Program-made: the position numbers and the translations under genes
In this document: positions 42,983 through 51,557 of the stretch, in pieces
Position numbering within the stretch: the first letter of the stretch is position 1
Layout of the letters: each line of letters opens with the position of its first letter
NCBI GenBank assembly: GCA_022826805.1
Contig: JAJDUH010000045.1
Span: 62,001 to 126,000 of the forward strand
From: Candidatus Poribacteria bacterium
Lineage (GTDB): Bacteria > Poribacteria > WGA-4E > WGA-3G
Direction of reading: 5' to 3'
DNA: 64,000 bases
Notes under the pieces: generated by a model
Told to the model about the DNA's origin: nothing
Databases searched by the model: none
Seen by the model: only the letters and a program-made list of their open reading frames with translations

Positions 42983-45900
42983 ATGCCGAAACTCAATCTA
43001 AAACCCAATCACAAAGCGATTCGGGATTACTACGCCACGCTGCAGCAGTATCAACAACACGACATCACACACGAAGGCGCCGTCAGTTCCCCTTTTGATA
43101 CACTCTTGCAAACCTGCGCAAAACAGGTAAACGCCACACTTGTCCCCCAATGGACAATGCAGACCGCAGCAGGAACCCGTATCATCATTGACGGCGCAAT
43201 CCTCGACGAATACGGTCTCCCCTTCGCCTATTGGGAAGCAAAAGATATAGATGACGACCTCGCCAAGTCGGTGCAAGAAAAACGTGAGGCAGGCTACCCA
43301 CTCGACAACATCTGTTTCCAAACACCGCAGCATGCCATCTTATATCAGAACGGAGCAGAGGTTCTCAATGTAGACATCACCGACCCTGCCCACCTGATTG
43401 CGGTACTCCAATACCTATTCGCTTACGTCCCACCCGCACTCGACAACTGGCAGACCGCCGTCTCCGATTTCAGAGAACACGTACCCGACCTGGCAAGTAA
43501 ACTAAAGGAACTCATCGAGCAACGCCACGAAACCGATCCAGCATTCAAGAAGGCGTTTGCCAACTTTTACGAAACCTGCCGTACCTCCATTAACCCCGAC
43601 CTCTCACAAGATGCTGTCGAGGAGATGCTCATTCAGCACATCCTCACCGAACGCATTTTCCGCACCGTCTTTAACAACTCCGCTTTCACCCGCCGAAACA
43701 TCATTGCACGCGAGATTGAAAACGTGGTTGATGCGCTTATCCGTCAGGCGTTCAGCCGCGAGGAGTTTCTCAAACCGTTAGATCGGTTCTATATCGCTAT
43801 CGAGCAAGCCGCGATGCTCTGCCGAGACTTCGCCCAAAAACAGCACTTCCTCAACACGTTTTACGAGAAATTTTTCCAAGGGTTCTCTGAGGATGTAGCG
43901 GACACACACGGCATCGTCTATACACCGCAACCGATTGTCGATTTCATAGTGAAAAGCGTGGCGCATATCTTGGAAACCGAATTCGGTCGTTCGCTTTCGG
44001 ATACCGGCGTACATATCATCGATCCGTTCGTCGGGACGGGCAATTTCATTGTCCGACTCATGCAGGAGATCCAAGGCACGGCGTTAGAGGAGAAATACCG
44101 CCACGAGTTGCACTGTAACGAGGTAATGCTCCTGCCCTACTACATCGCCAGCTTGAACATCGAACAGGAATTCTTCCAACGCACGGGGACGTATCTACCC
44201 TTTGAAGGCATCGCACTTGCGGACACATTTGAGTTGCTTGAACAGGAGCAAGGCGAACTCTTTACGCGTGAAAACACCGAACGGGTAAAGAAACAGAAGG
44301 CAACGGATATGTTCGTCGTCATCGGCAATCCACCTTATAACATGGGACAGATTAATGAAAACGACAATAACAAAAATCGCAAGTATGAGATAATGGACGA
44401 TCGGGTTGCAGACACTTATGTAAAAGACTCCAAAGCCACGCTAAAAAATAAACTCTACGATCCGTATGTAAAAGCGATTCGATGGGCATCTGACCGGATT
44501 GGAGAAGAAGGGGTTGTCGCCTTTGTGACGAATAACGGTTTTCTTGACCGCACCGCGTTTGACGGCATGCGGAAACACCTCACAGAAGATTTTGATACGA
44601 TTTACATTTTGGATCTGGGTGGAAACGTCCGTCAGAATCCGAAGTTGTCGGGAACAACACATAACGTCTTCGGAATTCAGGTCGGGGTGAGCATCAATCT
44701 TTTCATTAAAAAAAGTGCCGAGAAGACAGATTCAAAACCCGCCGAAATCTTTTACGCGTGTGTTGATGAATTCTGGCGGAAAGAGGAAAAATATCACCAC
44801 CTTGACTCAAAACAACATTACCGAAATATTGAATGGCAGCAGATAATACCTGACAGGCGATATACATGGCTCACGGAAGGACTTCATGCTGAGTTTGATA
44901 CCTTCCTACCGATGGGAAGCAAAAAAACAAAAAATAGAAGGGATGGAAAGACTATTTTTAACCTATATTCTCTGGGAGTTGCTACAAATAGAGATAGTTT
45001 GGTTTATTCTTTCGATCTGGATTTGCTCCAAGAGCGGGTTCACACATTCATTGAAATATACAACACTACTGTTGACAAGAAGCGAAGGCACAACCCTAAA
45101 GTACCGGTTGAAAGCCTCATTGATACGACTGACCCATGTATCAAATGGACTCGTCAAGTTAAAGCATCACTCAAAAAACTGGAGCTAAGTAGTTATGAAA
45201 ATGCTCATTTCCGGACGGCGTTGTATCGTCCGTTCTGTCAGAGACATCTCTACTTTGATAACTTTTGGAACGAAGAGCGTTCTCAACAGTACCGAATTTT
45301 TCCAACATCTGAAACGGAATCCGAAAATCGAGTGATTTGTGTGCCGAGTAAGGGCGGACGAACTAATTTTTGGTGCTATTTAACAAACGTAATCCCGAAT
45401 TTGACAATAACTTCCGTAGATGGAACTCAATGCTTCCCCTTCTACACCTACGACGAGGACAGCACAAACCGACAAGAGAACATCACCGACTGGGGATTGA
45501 CGGAATTCCGAACGCACTACAACGACGACACCATCACCAAGTGGGACATCTTTCACTATACCTATGCCCTCTTGCACCACCCCATCTATCGCGAGAAATA
45601 CGAGAAGAACCTCAAGCGCGACCTACCACATATCCCATTCGCCGAAGATTTTGGGGGGTTTGCCGCGGCAGGTGCGCAGCTGGCAGACCTCCACGTCAAT
45701 TACGAATCCGTTCCAAAATATGATGGATTGAAATACATTGAAACGCCGGGGATGAGGGTAGATTGGCGTGTTGAGAAGATGAGATTGTCCAAAGACAAGA
45801 CGCAGTTAAAATACAACGACTTCCTGACGCTGGACGGCATCCCCGCGGAGGTTTATGATTATCGGCTTGGTACCCGTTCTGCCTTGGAGTGGGTTGTGGA

Positions 45901-46051
45901 TCAGTATCGTGTCAAAACCGACAAACGGAGCGGCATCGTCAACGACCCAAACCGTGAGACGGAACCGCGGTATATCGTAGACCTCATCGCCCGCGTCATC
46001 ACCGTCAGTTCGGAGACGGTGGAGATTGTCAAAAATTTGCCTGCCTTGTAG
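42983..46051 (+). CDS. Type ISP-like single-chain restriction-modification protein lacking a helicase
   Basis: 1022 residues. The N-terminal nuclease-like segment has Asp70 in IIIDGAIL and Glu85-x-Lys87 in FAYWEAKD, a PD-(D/E)xK arrangement. A helical region follows, then an N6-adenine methylase with DPFVGTGNF (motif I, residue 347) and NPPY (motif IV, residue 449). The C-terminal part (YREKYEKNLKRDLPHIPF, LADLHVNYESV, FLTLDGIPAEVYDYRLGTRS) matches the Type ISP target-recognition domain. Typical Type ISP proteins are near 1500 residues and include a superfamily 2 helicase; none is seen here. It may work like Type IIG enzymes. It is transcribed alone. Confidence 0.85.
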   Translation: MPKLNLKPNHKAIRDYYATLQQYQQHDITHEGAVSSPFDTLLQTCAKQVNATLVPQWTMQTAAGTRIIIDGAILDEYGLPFAYWEAKDIDDDLAKSVQEKREAGYPLDNICFQTPQHAILYQNGAEVLNVDITDPAHLIAVLQYLFAYVPPALDNWQTAVSDFREHVPDLASKLKELIEQRHETDPAFKKAFANFYETCRTSINPDLSQDAVEEMLIQHILTERIFRTVFNNSAFTRRNIIAREIENVVDALIRQAFSREEFLKPLDRFYIAIEQAAMLCRDFAQKQHFLNTFYEKFFQGFSEDVADTHGIVYTPQPIVDFIVKSVAHILETEFGRSLSDTGVHIIDPFVGTGNFIVRLMQEIQGTALEEKYRHELHCNEVMLLPYYIASLNIEQEFFQRTGTYLPFEGIALADTFELLEQEQGELFTRENTERVKKQKATDMFVVIGNPPYNMGQINENDNNKNRKYEIMDDRVADTYVKDSKATLKNKLYDPYVKAIRWASDRIGEEGVVAFVTNNGFLDRTAFDGMRKHLTEDFDTIYILDLGGNVRQNPKLSGTTHNVFGIQVGVSINLFIKKSAEKTDSKPAEIFYACVDEFWRKEEKYHHLDSKQHYRNIEWQQIIPDRRYTWLTEGLHAEFDTFLPMGSKKTKNRRDGKTIFNLYSLGVATNRDSLVYSFDLDLLQERVHTFIEIYNTTVDKKRRHNPKVPVESLIDTTDPCIKWTRQVKASLKKLELSSYENAHFRTALYRPFCQRHLYFDNFWNEERSQQYRIFPTSETESENRVICVPSKGGRTNFWCYLTNVIPNLTITSVDGTQCFPFYTYDEDSTNRQENITDWGLTEFRTHYNDDTITKWDIFHYTYALLHHPIYREKYEKNLKRDLPHIPFAEDFGGFAAAGAQLADLHVNYESVPKYDGLKYIETPGMRVDWRVEKMRLSKDKTQLKYNDFLTLDGIPAEVYDYRLGTRSALEWVVDQYRVKTDKRSGIVNDPNRETEPRYIVDLIARVITVSSETVEIVKNLPAL

Positions 46052-46206
46052 GAGCGAGTATTTTTGCTTGGGTGTTTCCCTGCCCGCGATAAAGCATATC
46101 ACACATTTTCTCCGTAGGAGCGAGCTTTGCTCGCGATATTGTATACTACATCTGTTTTCTGTAGGAGCGAGTGTTTTTGCTTGGGCGTTTCTTCATGCTC
46201 GCGAGC
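46047..46206. repeat. REP cluster next to the RAYT gene
   Basis: Three GTAGGAGCGAG units start at 46048, 46114 and 46161. The middle one is a compact hairpin GTAGGAGCGAGCTTTGCTCG followed by CGAT; the others have the longer TTTTTGCTTGGGTG core. Beyond them, CGCGAGCTTTTCCTT is repeated up to the transposase stop. Confidence 0.8.
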
Positions 46207-46256
46207 TTTTCCTTCTGTTCCTCGCGAGCTTTTCCTTGTGTTACCCGCGAGCTTCC

Positions 46257-46730
46257 TCATTCCATCTCAAACTTACACCGCCAAAACGGATAATCCCTCG
46301 CAGCCTTTACCAATCCTGACCGCACTGGATTCTGATAACAATATCGAATAATGGTATTCAATGATTCATCCTGCCGGATACCGTGTTCATGGTAAGCAGC
46401 CTGCCAAAGTGAACCGCTACGTTCCAAGTAAGCGTTAACCTGTTTCGCTGTATGGCTTTTGAAGGATTGTATAAGCCTCGACAATGTTTGTTTACCGCCG
46501 AGTTGGATAACAGCATGGATATGATCTGGCATCACAATCACACAAAACCATCTGAGTCGCTCTTTCGTTTCGAGCCAGTCAAAGGCTTGAAAAATGATGT
46601 CCGAAATTTTAGGAGTTGCGAGCAGAGGTTTTTTGTTAAGCGTGGCGAGCGTGAGGTAATAGTAGGTACCAGGTATTGAGTGTCTCCCTTTGCGGAGTTG
46701 CCGGTGTCCTCGGGTGGGCGTTTGTTTCAT
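46257..46730 (-). CDS. REP-associated tyrosine transposase (RAYT)
   Basis: 157 residues. A Y1-type transposase of the IS200-like superfamily: the metal-binding HUH-type motif is seen as VIVMPDHIHAVIQ, and downstream are SLWQAAYHEHGIRQDESLN and YCYQNPVRSGLVK, both characteristic of RAYTs. REP hairpins flank it on both sides (46047-46206 and 46781-46872), which is the known arrangement of these domesticated transposases. They cut and join REP DNA in characterised cases. The start is chosen as the first Met with family similarity. Confidence 0.9.
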   Translation of the reverse strand: MKQTPTRGHRQLRKGRHSIPGTYYYLTLATLNKKPLLATPKISDIIFQAFDWLETKERLRWFCVIVMPDHIHAVIQLGGKQTLSRLIQSFKSHTAKQVNAYLERSGSLWQAAYHEHGIRQDESLNTIIRYCYQNPVRSGLVKAARDYPFWRCKFEME

Positions 46731-46780
46731 TTCACATTCCTATAAGTATCGCGGATAGGGATTGTTTTTTTATGTAGGGT

Positions 46781-46872
46781 ATCGCGAGCACAGCTCGCTC
46801 CTACAGAGGACAGCGGACGCAACATCGTCTATGATGACGTACTCCCTTATCGCGAGCACAGCTCGCTCCTAC
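46781..46872. repeat. REP pair on the other side of the RAYT gene
   Basis: Two identical units, ATCGCGAGCACAGCTCGCTC followed by CTAC, at 46781-46804 and 46849-46872, are the inverse orientation of the GTAGGAGCGAG family. They are about 44 bases apart. Confidence 0.8.
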
Positions 46873-46893
46873 AGAGGAGGCTACGGTTTCTAT

Positions 46894-46922
46894 GATAACT
46901 GACAACTGATAACTGACCACTT
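46894..46922. repeat. ACTGATA/ACTGACA tandem repeat
   Basis: GATAACTGACAACTGATAAC followed by TGACCACTT is the same seven-base repeat as at 15395. The rest of the 394-base gap upstream of truA carries the REP pair and the promoter below. Confidence 0.65.
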
Positions 46923-47031
46923 AAAACTATAGCGCATTTGATGAGAATCCTCAAGGAAGAACCGCGATCAGCAAAGTCAGAGCATTTTGATTTAGGTCAG
47001 ATAAACTAAATCTCCCCCCAAAAAAATTGTT

Positions 47032-47060
47032 TTGACGCCTCACGCAAAATGTGGTAATCT
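47032..47060 (+). promoter_or_regulatory. Candidate promoter of truA
   Basis: TTGACG, 17 bases, then TAATCT, ending 64 bases before the truA start. The -10 match is weak. Confidence 0.35.
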
Positions 47061-47124
47061 ATGCATAGCACATAGCGAACAGCGAATTGCCAATAGCGAA
47101 TAACGAACGAACCCATAACCCCAA

Positions 47125-47883
47125 ATGCGAAATATCAAACTCGTGCTTGAATATGACGGAACCCACTATCATGGATGGCAGACGCAACCGAACTTGCCAA
47201 CAATCCAAGACACAATTGAGGAGGCGCTGGCACAGTTAACCAAAACCCCGATACAGATCATCGGGGCAGGAAGAACCGATACAGGTGTCCATGCCGAGGG
47301 GCAGGTCGCTAACTTCGGGACGGATTCACAGATGCCCATTGTCGCATTCCAAAAAGGACTCAACGCTATTTTACCACGGGATATCGTCGTCTGTTCCGCA
47401 ACAGAAGTGTCTCCAGAGTTTCATGCCCGTTTCAGTGCGACAAGTCGGCGATACCGGTATACAATCTTGAACCGAGCATACCCGAGCGCACTTTCGCGAC
47501 AGACGAGTTACTTCTTTCCAGCAGCAATTGACGTGCCACTGGCAAACACCCTCTGCCAAGTACTAGTTGGCAAACACGATTTTTCCTCTTTCCAAAAGAC
47601 AGGTAGCGATCGGAGCAATCCTATCTGTGAAATTTATGAGGGACACTGTTGGCAGAAAGAGCCTTATGTCTACTTTGAAATCGAAGCCGACGCGTTTCTG
47701 CGAGGGATGGTCCGCGCCCTCGTCGGCACTATCCTGAAATGTATCAAGGAAGACGATGCCGAAGCCGAGCTGCATCGCATTTTAGACACCAAAGACAGAG
47801 TCGCAGCAGGAACATCAGTACCTGCACACGGATTGTCACTCATTTGTGTTAAATATAACGATGCACTACACCTTTTACAGTGA
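47125..47883 (+). CDS. truA: tRNA pseudouridine synthase A
   Basis: 252 residues, usual TruA length. The catalytic Asp52 lies in GAGRTDTGVHAEGQVANF; YDGTHYHGWQ is the conserved N-terminal motif, and RRYRYTILNRAYPSAL and DFSSFQKTG follow. TruA converts U38-U40 in tRNA anticodon stems to pseudouridine. No ribosome binding site of note precedes the ATG. Confidence 0.95.
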   Translation: MRNIKLVLEYDGTHYHGWQTQPNLPTIQDTIEEALAQLTKTPIQIIGAGRTDTGVHAEGQVANFGTDSQMPIVAFQKGLNAILPRDIVVCSATEVSPEFHARFSATSRRYRYTILNRAYPSALSRQTSYFFPAAIDVPLANTLCQVLVGKHDFSSFQKTGSDRSNPICEIYEGHCWQKEPYVYFEIEADAFLRGMVRALVGTILKCIKEDDAEAELHRILDTKDRVAAGTSVPAHGLSLICVKYNDALHLLQ

Positions 47884-48049
47884 GCAGTTACACTCATCGG
47901 TTATAGACAGTGGGTTAAGAGGGAACCTGTTGGTATACCCCAAGTATGCGTGAATTGTTACAAACACACCTCTTAACTGACAACTGATAACTGACGACTC
48001 CTAAAACTGACGACTTCTAAAACCGACAACCACCCAAAAGGAGTTCTCT

Positions 48050-49063
48050 ATGAACTACGCCCAAGTCTTGAATGAATTGGAAACTTTGGTTAACGAAACC
48101 TTCGCGCTCTGGGAACACAACCGCGTAGGTTTCCAGTGGCGACATTATACATGGAACCACACCATGCGTGTGCGTGCGCTGAGCATGGAACTCGGTAAAC
48201 GGGAAGGTGGCGATGTGAAGCTCCTGGAAGTCGCTGGCACCCTGCACGACATCACCAAACGATACGACGGCGTTATCTTGACCGACGACAACGGACAACG
48301 TATCCTCGACCATAATGGGTTCTGGCTAAATGAAACCCTCACCCCCGCCGGTCAGAACGTCGTTACAGAACTTTACAACAAGCATAACCTCCATGGCACA
48401 GTCCATCATGAATCCGGTGCAGTTATTACCGAGAACATATTGGGGATGTACGACTTTGAACCCGATTTTGTACAAGCAGCGACAGCCGTTGTCCTCGCGC
48501 ACCTAAAACCGATGAATCTTACAGCGGAAGATTTTAAACTGCTCTATAACAGGATCGAAAACCAGGTCCTTTACGACGCTGACACCATGGATCCAAACGT
48601 CGGCTATACGGCTTTCTTCCGAAACATTCACATCCATTCCTATTTCGCCCTCCAACGCGGGAATTTTGACCTTGATGACTACGTACGGAACCTCCCGCGC
48701 TGGATTAATTCCAAGCAGGAATTCGTTGACAAACTCTTGACGGAATCCTCTCGTGAAGTTGCGCAAGCGCGACAGGATAGAAATCAGCATCTTTTCTTGC
48801 AAATGGTAGATGAATTAGATGATATGGAGATAAATCGTAAATACGGATTGCTGGGTGTGATTGAGTACTTCGTCGGTGTAACCGAAGATCCTCACTTTCT
48901 GAATCAACTCGACCATCTGCAAAACGAGTGGCTTCCACAACGGCGGCAATGGCTAGCTGAAGAGGAAACCGAGGCATCCACACGCGACCGCGCACAAGGC
49001 GCAATCGATCGGGTTGATGATTTCCTGACCCTACTGACCCGCGAAAGCAACGGAGAGCTTTAA
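48050..49063 (+). CDS. HD domain protein (metal-dependent phosphohydrolase)
   Basis: 337 residues, AAGGAG before the ATG. HD superfamily residues: NHTMRVRALSMELGKREGGD (first His), GTLHDITKRYDG (His-Asp), then HESGAVITENIL, and DADTMDPNVGY near residue 180. Such proteins cleave phosphate esters, often nucleotides. The C-terminal 100 residues are helical and not recognised. The upstream gap (47884-48049) holds only ACTGATAACTGAC-type repeats. The PhyH gene follows within 28 bases. Confidence 0.8.
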   Translation: MNYAQVLNELETLVNETFALWEHNRVGFQWRHYTWNHTMRVRALSMELGKREGGDVKLLEVAGTLHDITKRYDGVILTDDNGQRILDHNGFWLNETLTPAGQNVVTELYNKHNLHGTVHHESGAVITENILGMYDFEPDFVQAATAVVLAHLKPMNLTAEDFKLLYNRIENQVLYDADTMDPNVGYTAFFRNIHIHSYFALQRGNFDLDDYVRNLPRWINSKQEFVDKLLTESSREVAQARQDRNQHLFLQMVDELDDMEINRKYGLLGVIEYFVGVTEDPHFLNQLDHLQNEWLPQRRQWLAEEETEASTRDRAQGAIDRVDDFLTLLTRESNGEL

Positions 49064-49090
49064 GGTGCAGCTTATCAAGAAGGAGCTTTT

Positions 49091-49954
49091 ATGAATACCC
49101 CAACGACAGGCGAACAGACAGACGTCATCCAACTCCCGTATTCACCTGAACTCTATAGCTTTGACACGGCTGCCAAGGGGATTTCTGGTGGATTTCCAGC
49201 CGTAACCGAGGCAGACATCGAATACTTTCACCGATACGGTTATCTGGTCATCAACGACGCTTTTAGTCCTGCCGAAGTCAAAGATGCCTTGGCAGGCATG
49301 ACGCATCTCATGGATGGCAAGTGTCCGGATTTTCGGGCGATTCAATTTGAACCGAAACTCGGCAAGAAGAAGAACGATCTGGAAGGCGAAGAACGTCGCA
49401 AGGCTATCAGAAAAGTCTTTGGGTTTGTAGACTACGAACCCCGCCTAAATGCGATGGCAACCCACCCAGGTCTCCTCAGTGTACTCGAACAGGTTATAGA
49501 GGACACACCCGTACTGTTTCAAGATATGGGGCTCGTTAAACCGCCGCGCCATGGATCGGAAAAACCGTGGCATCAAGATTGTGCTTACTTCAATCTCGCC
49601 GAGGGAACAACAGTCGTCGGTGTATGGATTGCCTTAGACGAAGCTACACCTGAAAATGGATGCTTGCACATTATACCCGGGTCGCATATCGAGGGACCGA
49701 TGATCCATTTCAAACGGCGGGATTGGCAGATTTGCGATACGGATGTGCCGGTAGCACGCGATACGATGGTGCCGCTTAAGCCGGGTGGTTGCCTTTTCTG
49801 GCACGGATTGACGCACCACGGGAGTCCGGTTAACCAATCCGATCAAGGGCGCAGAGCACTTCAATTCCACTACGTACCAGCAAGCTGTGAAGAAGTTACA
49901 ACGCAAGAACGCATGGCTGTTTACGGGAGCGAAGGGAAAGAAGTAGATTGTTAA
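49091..49954 (+). CDS. Phytanoyl-CoA dioxygenase (PhyH) family protein
   Basis: 287 residues, AAGGAG 7 bases before the ATG. FHRYGYLVINDAFS begins the fold; iron ligands are WHQDCAYF (His-x-Asp) and the distal His in THHGSPVNQS, followed by RRALQFHYV for 2-oxoglutarate. The GSHIEGP segment and LHIIPGSH are typical. It is more like the canonical eukaryote-type PhyH group than the oxygenases at 12142 and 14379. Substrate unknown. Confidence 0.9.
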   Translation: MNTPTTGEQTDVIQLPYSPELYSFDTAAKGISGGFPAVTEADIEYFHRYGYLVINDAFSPAEVKDALAGMTHLMDGKCPDFRAIQFEPKLGKKKNDLEGEERRKAIRKVFGFVDYEPRLNAMATHPGLLSVLEQVIEDTPVLFQDMGLVKPPRHGSEKPWHQDCAYFNLAEGTTVVGVWIALDEATPENGCLHIIPGSHIEGPMIHFKRRDWQICDTDVPVARDTMVPLKPGGCLFWHGLTHHGSPVNQSDQGRRALQFHYVPASCEEVTTQERMAVYGSEGKEVDC

Positions 49955-50099
49955 TAGCCATCGGCAATCAGGGCGTTCCGCTTCGCTCCACTCTCAGCAG
50001 TCAGTAGAGCGTGTGGCAGTTACGTTCGTCTTGAATGCCACAAACATCTCTTTACCGATTGCTGAAAGCGCAGCGACCTGACGGCTGATAGCCATCCCG

Positions 50100-51152
50100 C
50101 TATTTCGTCTGTTCTGGGAACGGGGCACGGATGTCGTAACGTCCCTCTTCAAATACCGGTAACTTGCCACCTTCAACCAACAGGTCAAGTGGGTTCGGGC
50201 GCGTTGTTAAGGGGAAGGTTACCACGTTCTGAATGCGCAACGATTCGTAAATCGCCATCAGGATTTCTATCGTGCAAAGCCCATGTTTGCCAGCATTGCG
50301 GTGTTCGTCAACATCACCATCGATCCAAGCCAGCATTTCATCATACTGATTCGGTTCGCTCTGACGTGGCTCGATGGTCTGCCATCCAGCGGCTTTGCTG
50401 TTAAGCAATTCAATAGTATCGTTATCCCCACGACGGAGTTGTCCATCATCTCCATAGACGACATCGCCTCGGAGGACGGGTTCTGGTAAATCACTTTCGT
50501 AGATGCCCCGGATACCGCCTTCAAAGCAGATTTCTGCCATACACAAGTCCTCAGTCCGAACCCGACGTTCCCAGCGATCCGTTCGGCGTGCGACCTGTCC
50601 AATGAGCCATAACGGATCTGGATCACCGAGAATATACCGCATTTCGTCAATTTCGTGTGTGCCTCGGTTCAGCAGTCCATGCCCATCGCGACGGAGCATT
50701 GCCTGTGGTTGACCGATTGCGCCTTCTTGGATAAGCCGACGTGCTTCACAGTTTTGGGAACTAAAACGGCGTTGGTGACCGACTACTAATTTCACGCCGT
50801 GCTTGTCACAGACCTCCATCATGTCCTGCGCGTCACCGACAGAAGCCGCCATCGGTTTTTCGGTAATCACACCGAGCACCCCGCTTTCAGCAGCAGCGAT
50901 AGTCGGCTCGGCACGGACGCTTTGCCAAGTCGTGATGCTAACGATATCCAAATCTTCTGTGTCGCACATCTCTCTGAAATCAGTATAGTGCGTTGGGAGC
51001 GCGAATTCCTCAGCAAATCTTGCCGCAGAATCTGCGCTGATGTCTGAAGCCGTAACAACTTCCGCGCGACCTGTACTCGTCCAATTATTGGCATGGGAAC
51101 GTCCCATACCACCGCATCCTATAATTCCAATACGATATGTTTTGTCTGCCAT
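50100..51152 (-). CDS. Gfo/Idh/MocA family oxidoreductase
   Basis: 350 residues from the ATG whose complement is at 51150-51152; GAGGT lies just upstream. A longer in-frame start at 51272 would run into a REP and lacks support. N-terminal YRIGIIGCGGMGRSHAN (dinucleotide binding), TEKPMAASVG (EKP) and VVGHQRRFSSQNCEARRLIQEG are seen, with the HEIDEMRYILG helix in the second domain. It is an NAD(P)-dependent dehydrogenase for a sugar-like substrate. It faces the PhyH gene tail to tail. The gap between them (49955-50099) shows no coding signal. Confidence 0.9.
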   Translation of the reverse strand: MADKTYRIGIIGCGGMGRSHANNWTSTGRAEVVTASDISADSAARFAEEFALPTHYTDFREMCDTEDLDIVSITTWQSVRAEPTIAAAESGVLGVITEKPMAASVGDAQDMMEVCDKHGVKLVVGHQRRFSSQNCEARRLIQEGAIGQPQAMLRRDGHGLLNRGTHEIDEMRYILGDPDPLWLIGQVARRTDRWERRVRTEDLCMAEICFEGGIRGIYESDLPEPVLRGDVVYGDDGQLRRGDNDTIELLNSKAAGWQTIEPRQSEPNQYDEMLAWIDGDVDEHRNAGKHGLCTIEILMAIYESLRIQNVVTFPLTTRPNPLDLLVEGGKLPVFEEGRYDIRAPFPEQTK

Positions 51153-51181
51153 CTGTTTACCTCTTTGCAAACGCCCTTCTT

Positions 51182-51260
51182 TGTAGGAGCGAGTGTTTTT
51201 GCGAATCAACGGTATGAATGCCGTGTGGCATTCCCCGGGGCGTTTCTTCACGCTCGCGAC
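51182..51260. repeat. REP unit interrupted by a mini hairpin element
   Basis: GTAGGAGCGAGTGTTTTTGC and CGTTTCTTCACGCTCGCGAC are the two halves of the REP seen at 46161 and 7832. Between them is the 37-base AATCAACGGTAT element (51203-51239). Confidence 0.7.
51203..51239. repeat. Mini hairpin element AATCAACGGTAT, inserted in a REP
   Basis: GAATCAACGGTATGAATGCC followed by GTGTGGCATTCCCCGGG. AATGCC and GGCATT form the hairpin. The same core occurs at 35717 and, inverted, at 42758. Confidence 0.65.
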
Positions 51261-51391
51261 TGTCCGAGACAAATACGTAAAAAAACGCGAAAACTAAATA
51301 GCCCTGCGCTACATGGAACATAAGTTTTACAAGAATGACATACTATCAGAAATTATGAGTCAAGACAAGCGAATTCTTTAACCCACAACCC

Positions 51392-51415
51392 ATAACCACA
51401 AAAACATGTGGTTAT
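51392..51415 (+). terminator. 9-bp hairpin upstream of murA
   Basis: ATAACCACA-AAAACA-TGTGGTTAT, followed by TTTGAC. It could terminate transcription or be a regulatory site. In the 405-base gap (51153-51557) it and the interrupted REP are the only structures seen. Confidence 0.4.
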
Positions 51416-51557
51416 TTTGACACAACCCTTTCAAGCGAGAACCCTTGTATTTACTATAGTTTGTAACAAATACATAATTGGCATCGTTTATGCAATAGGG
51501 ATAGTAAAACCTTTACATTCCTGCGACGAAGATTTGTGAAGGAACAAGGAGAAGGAA

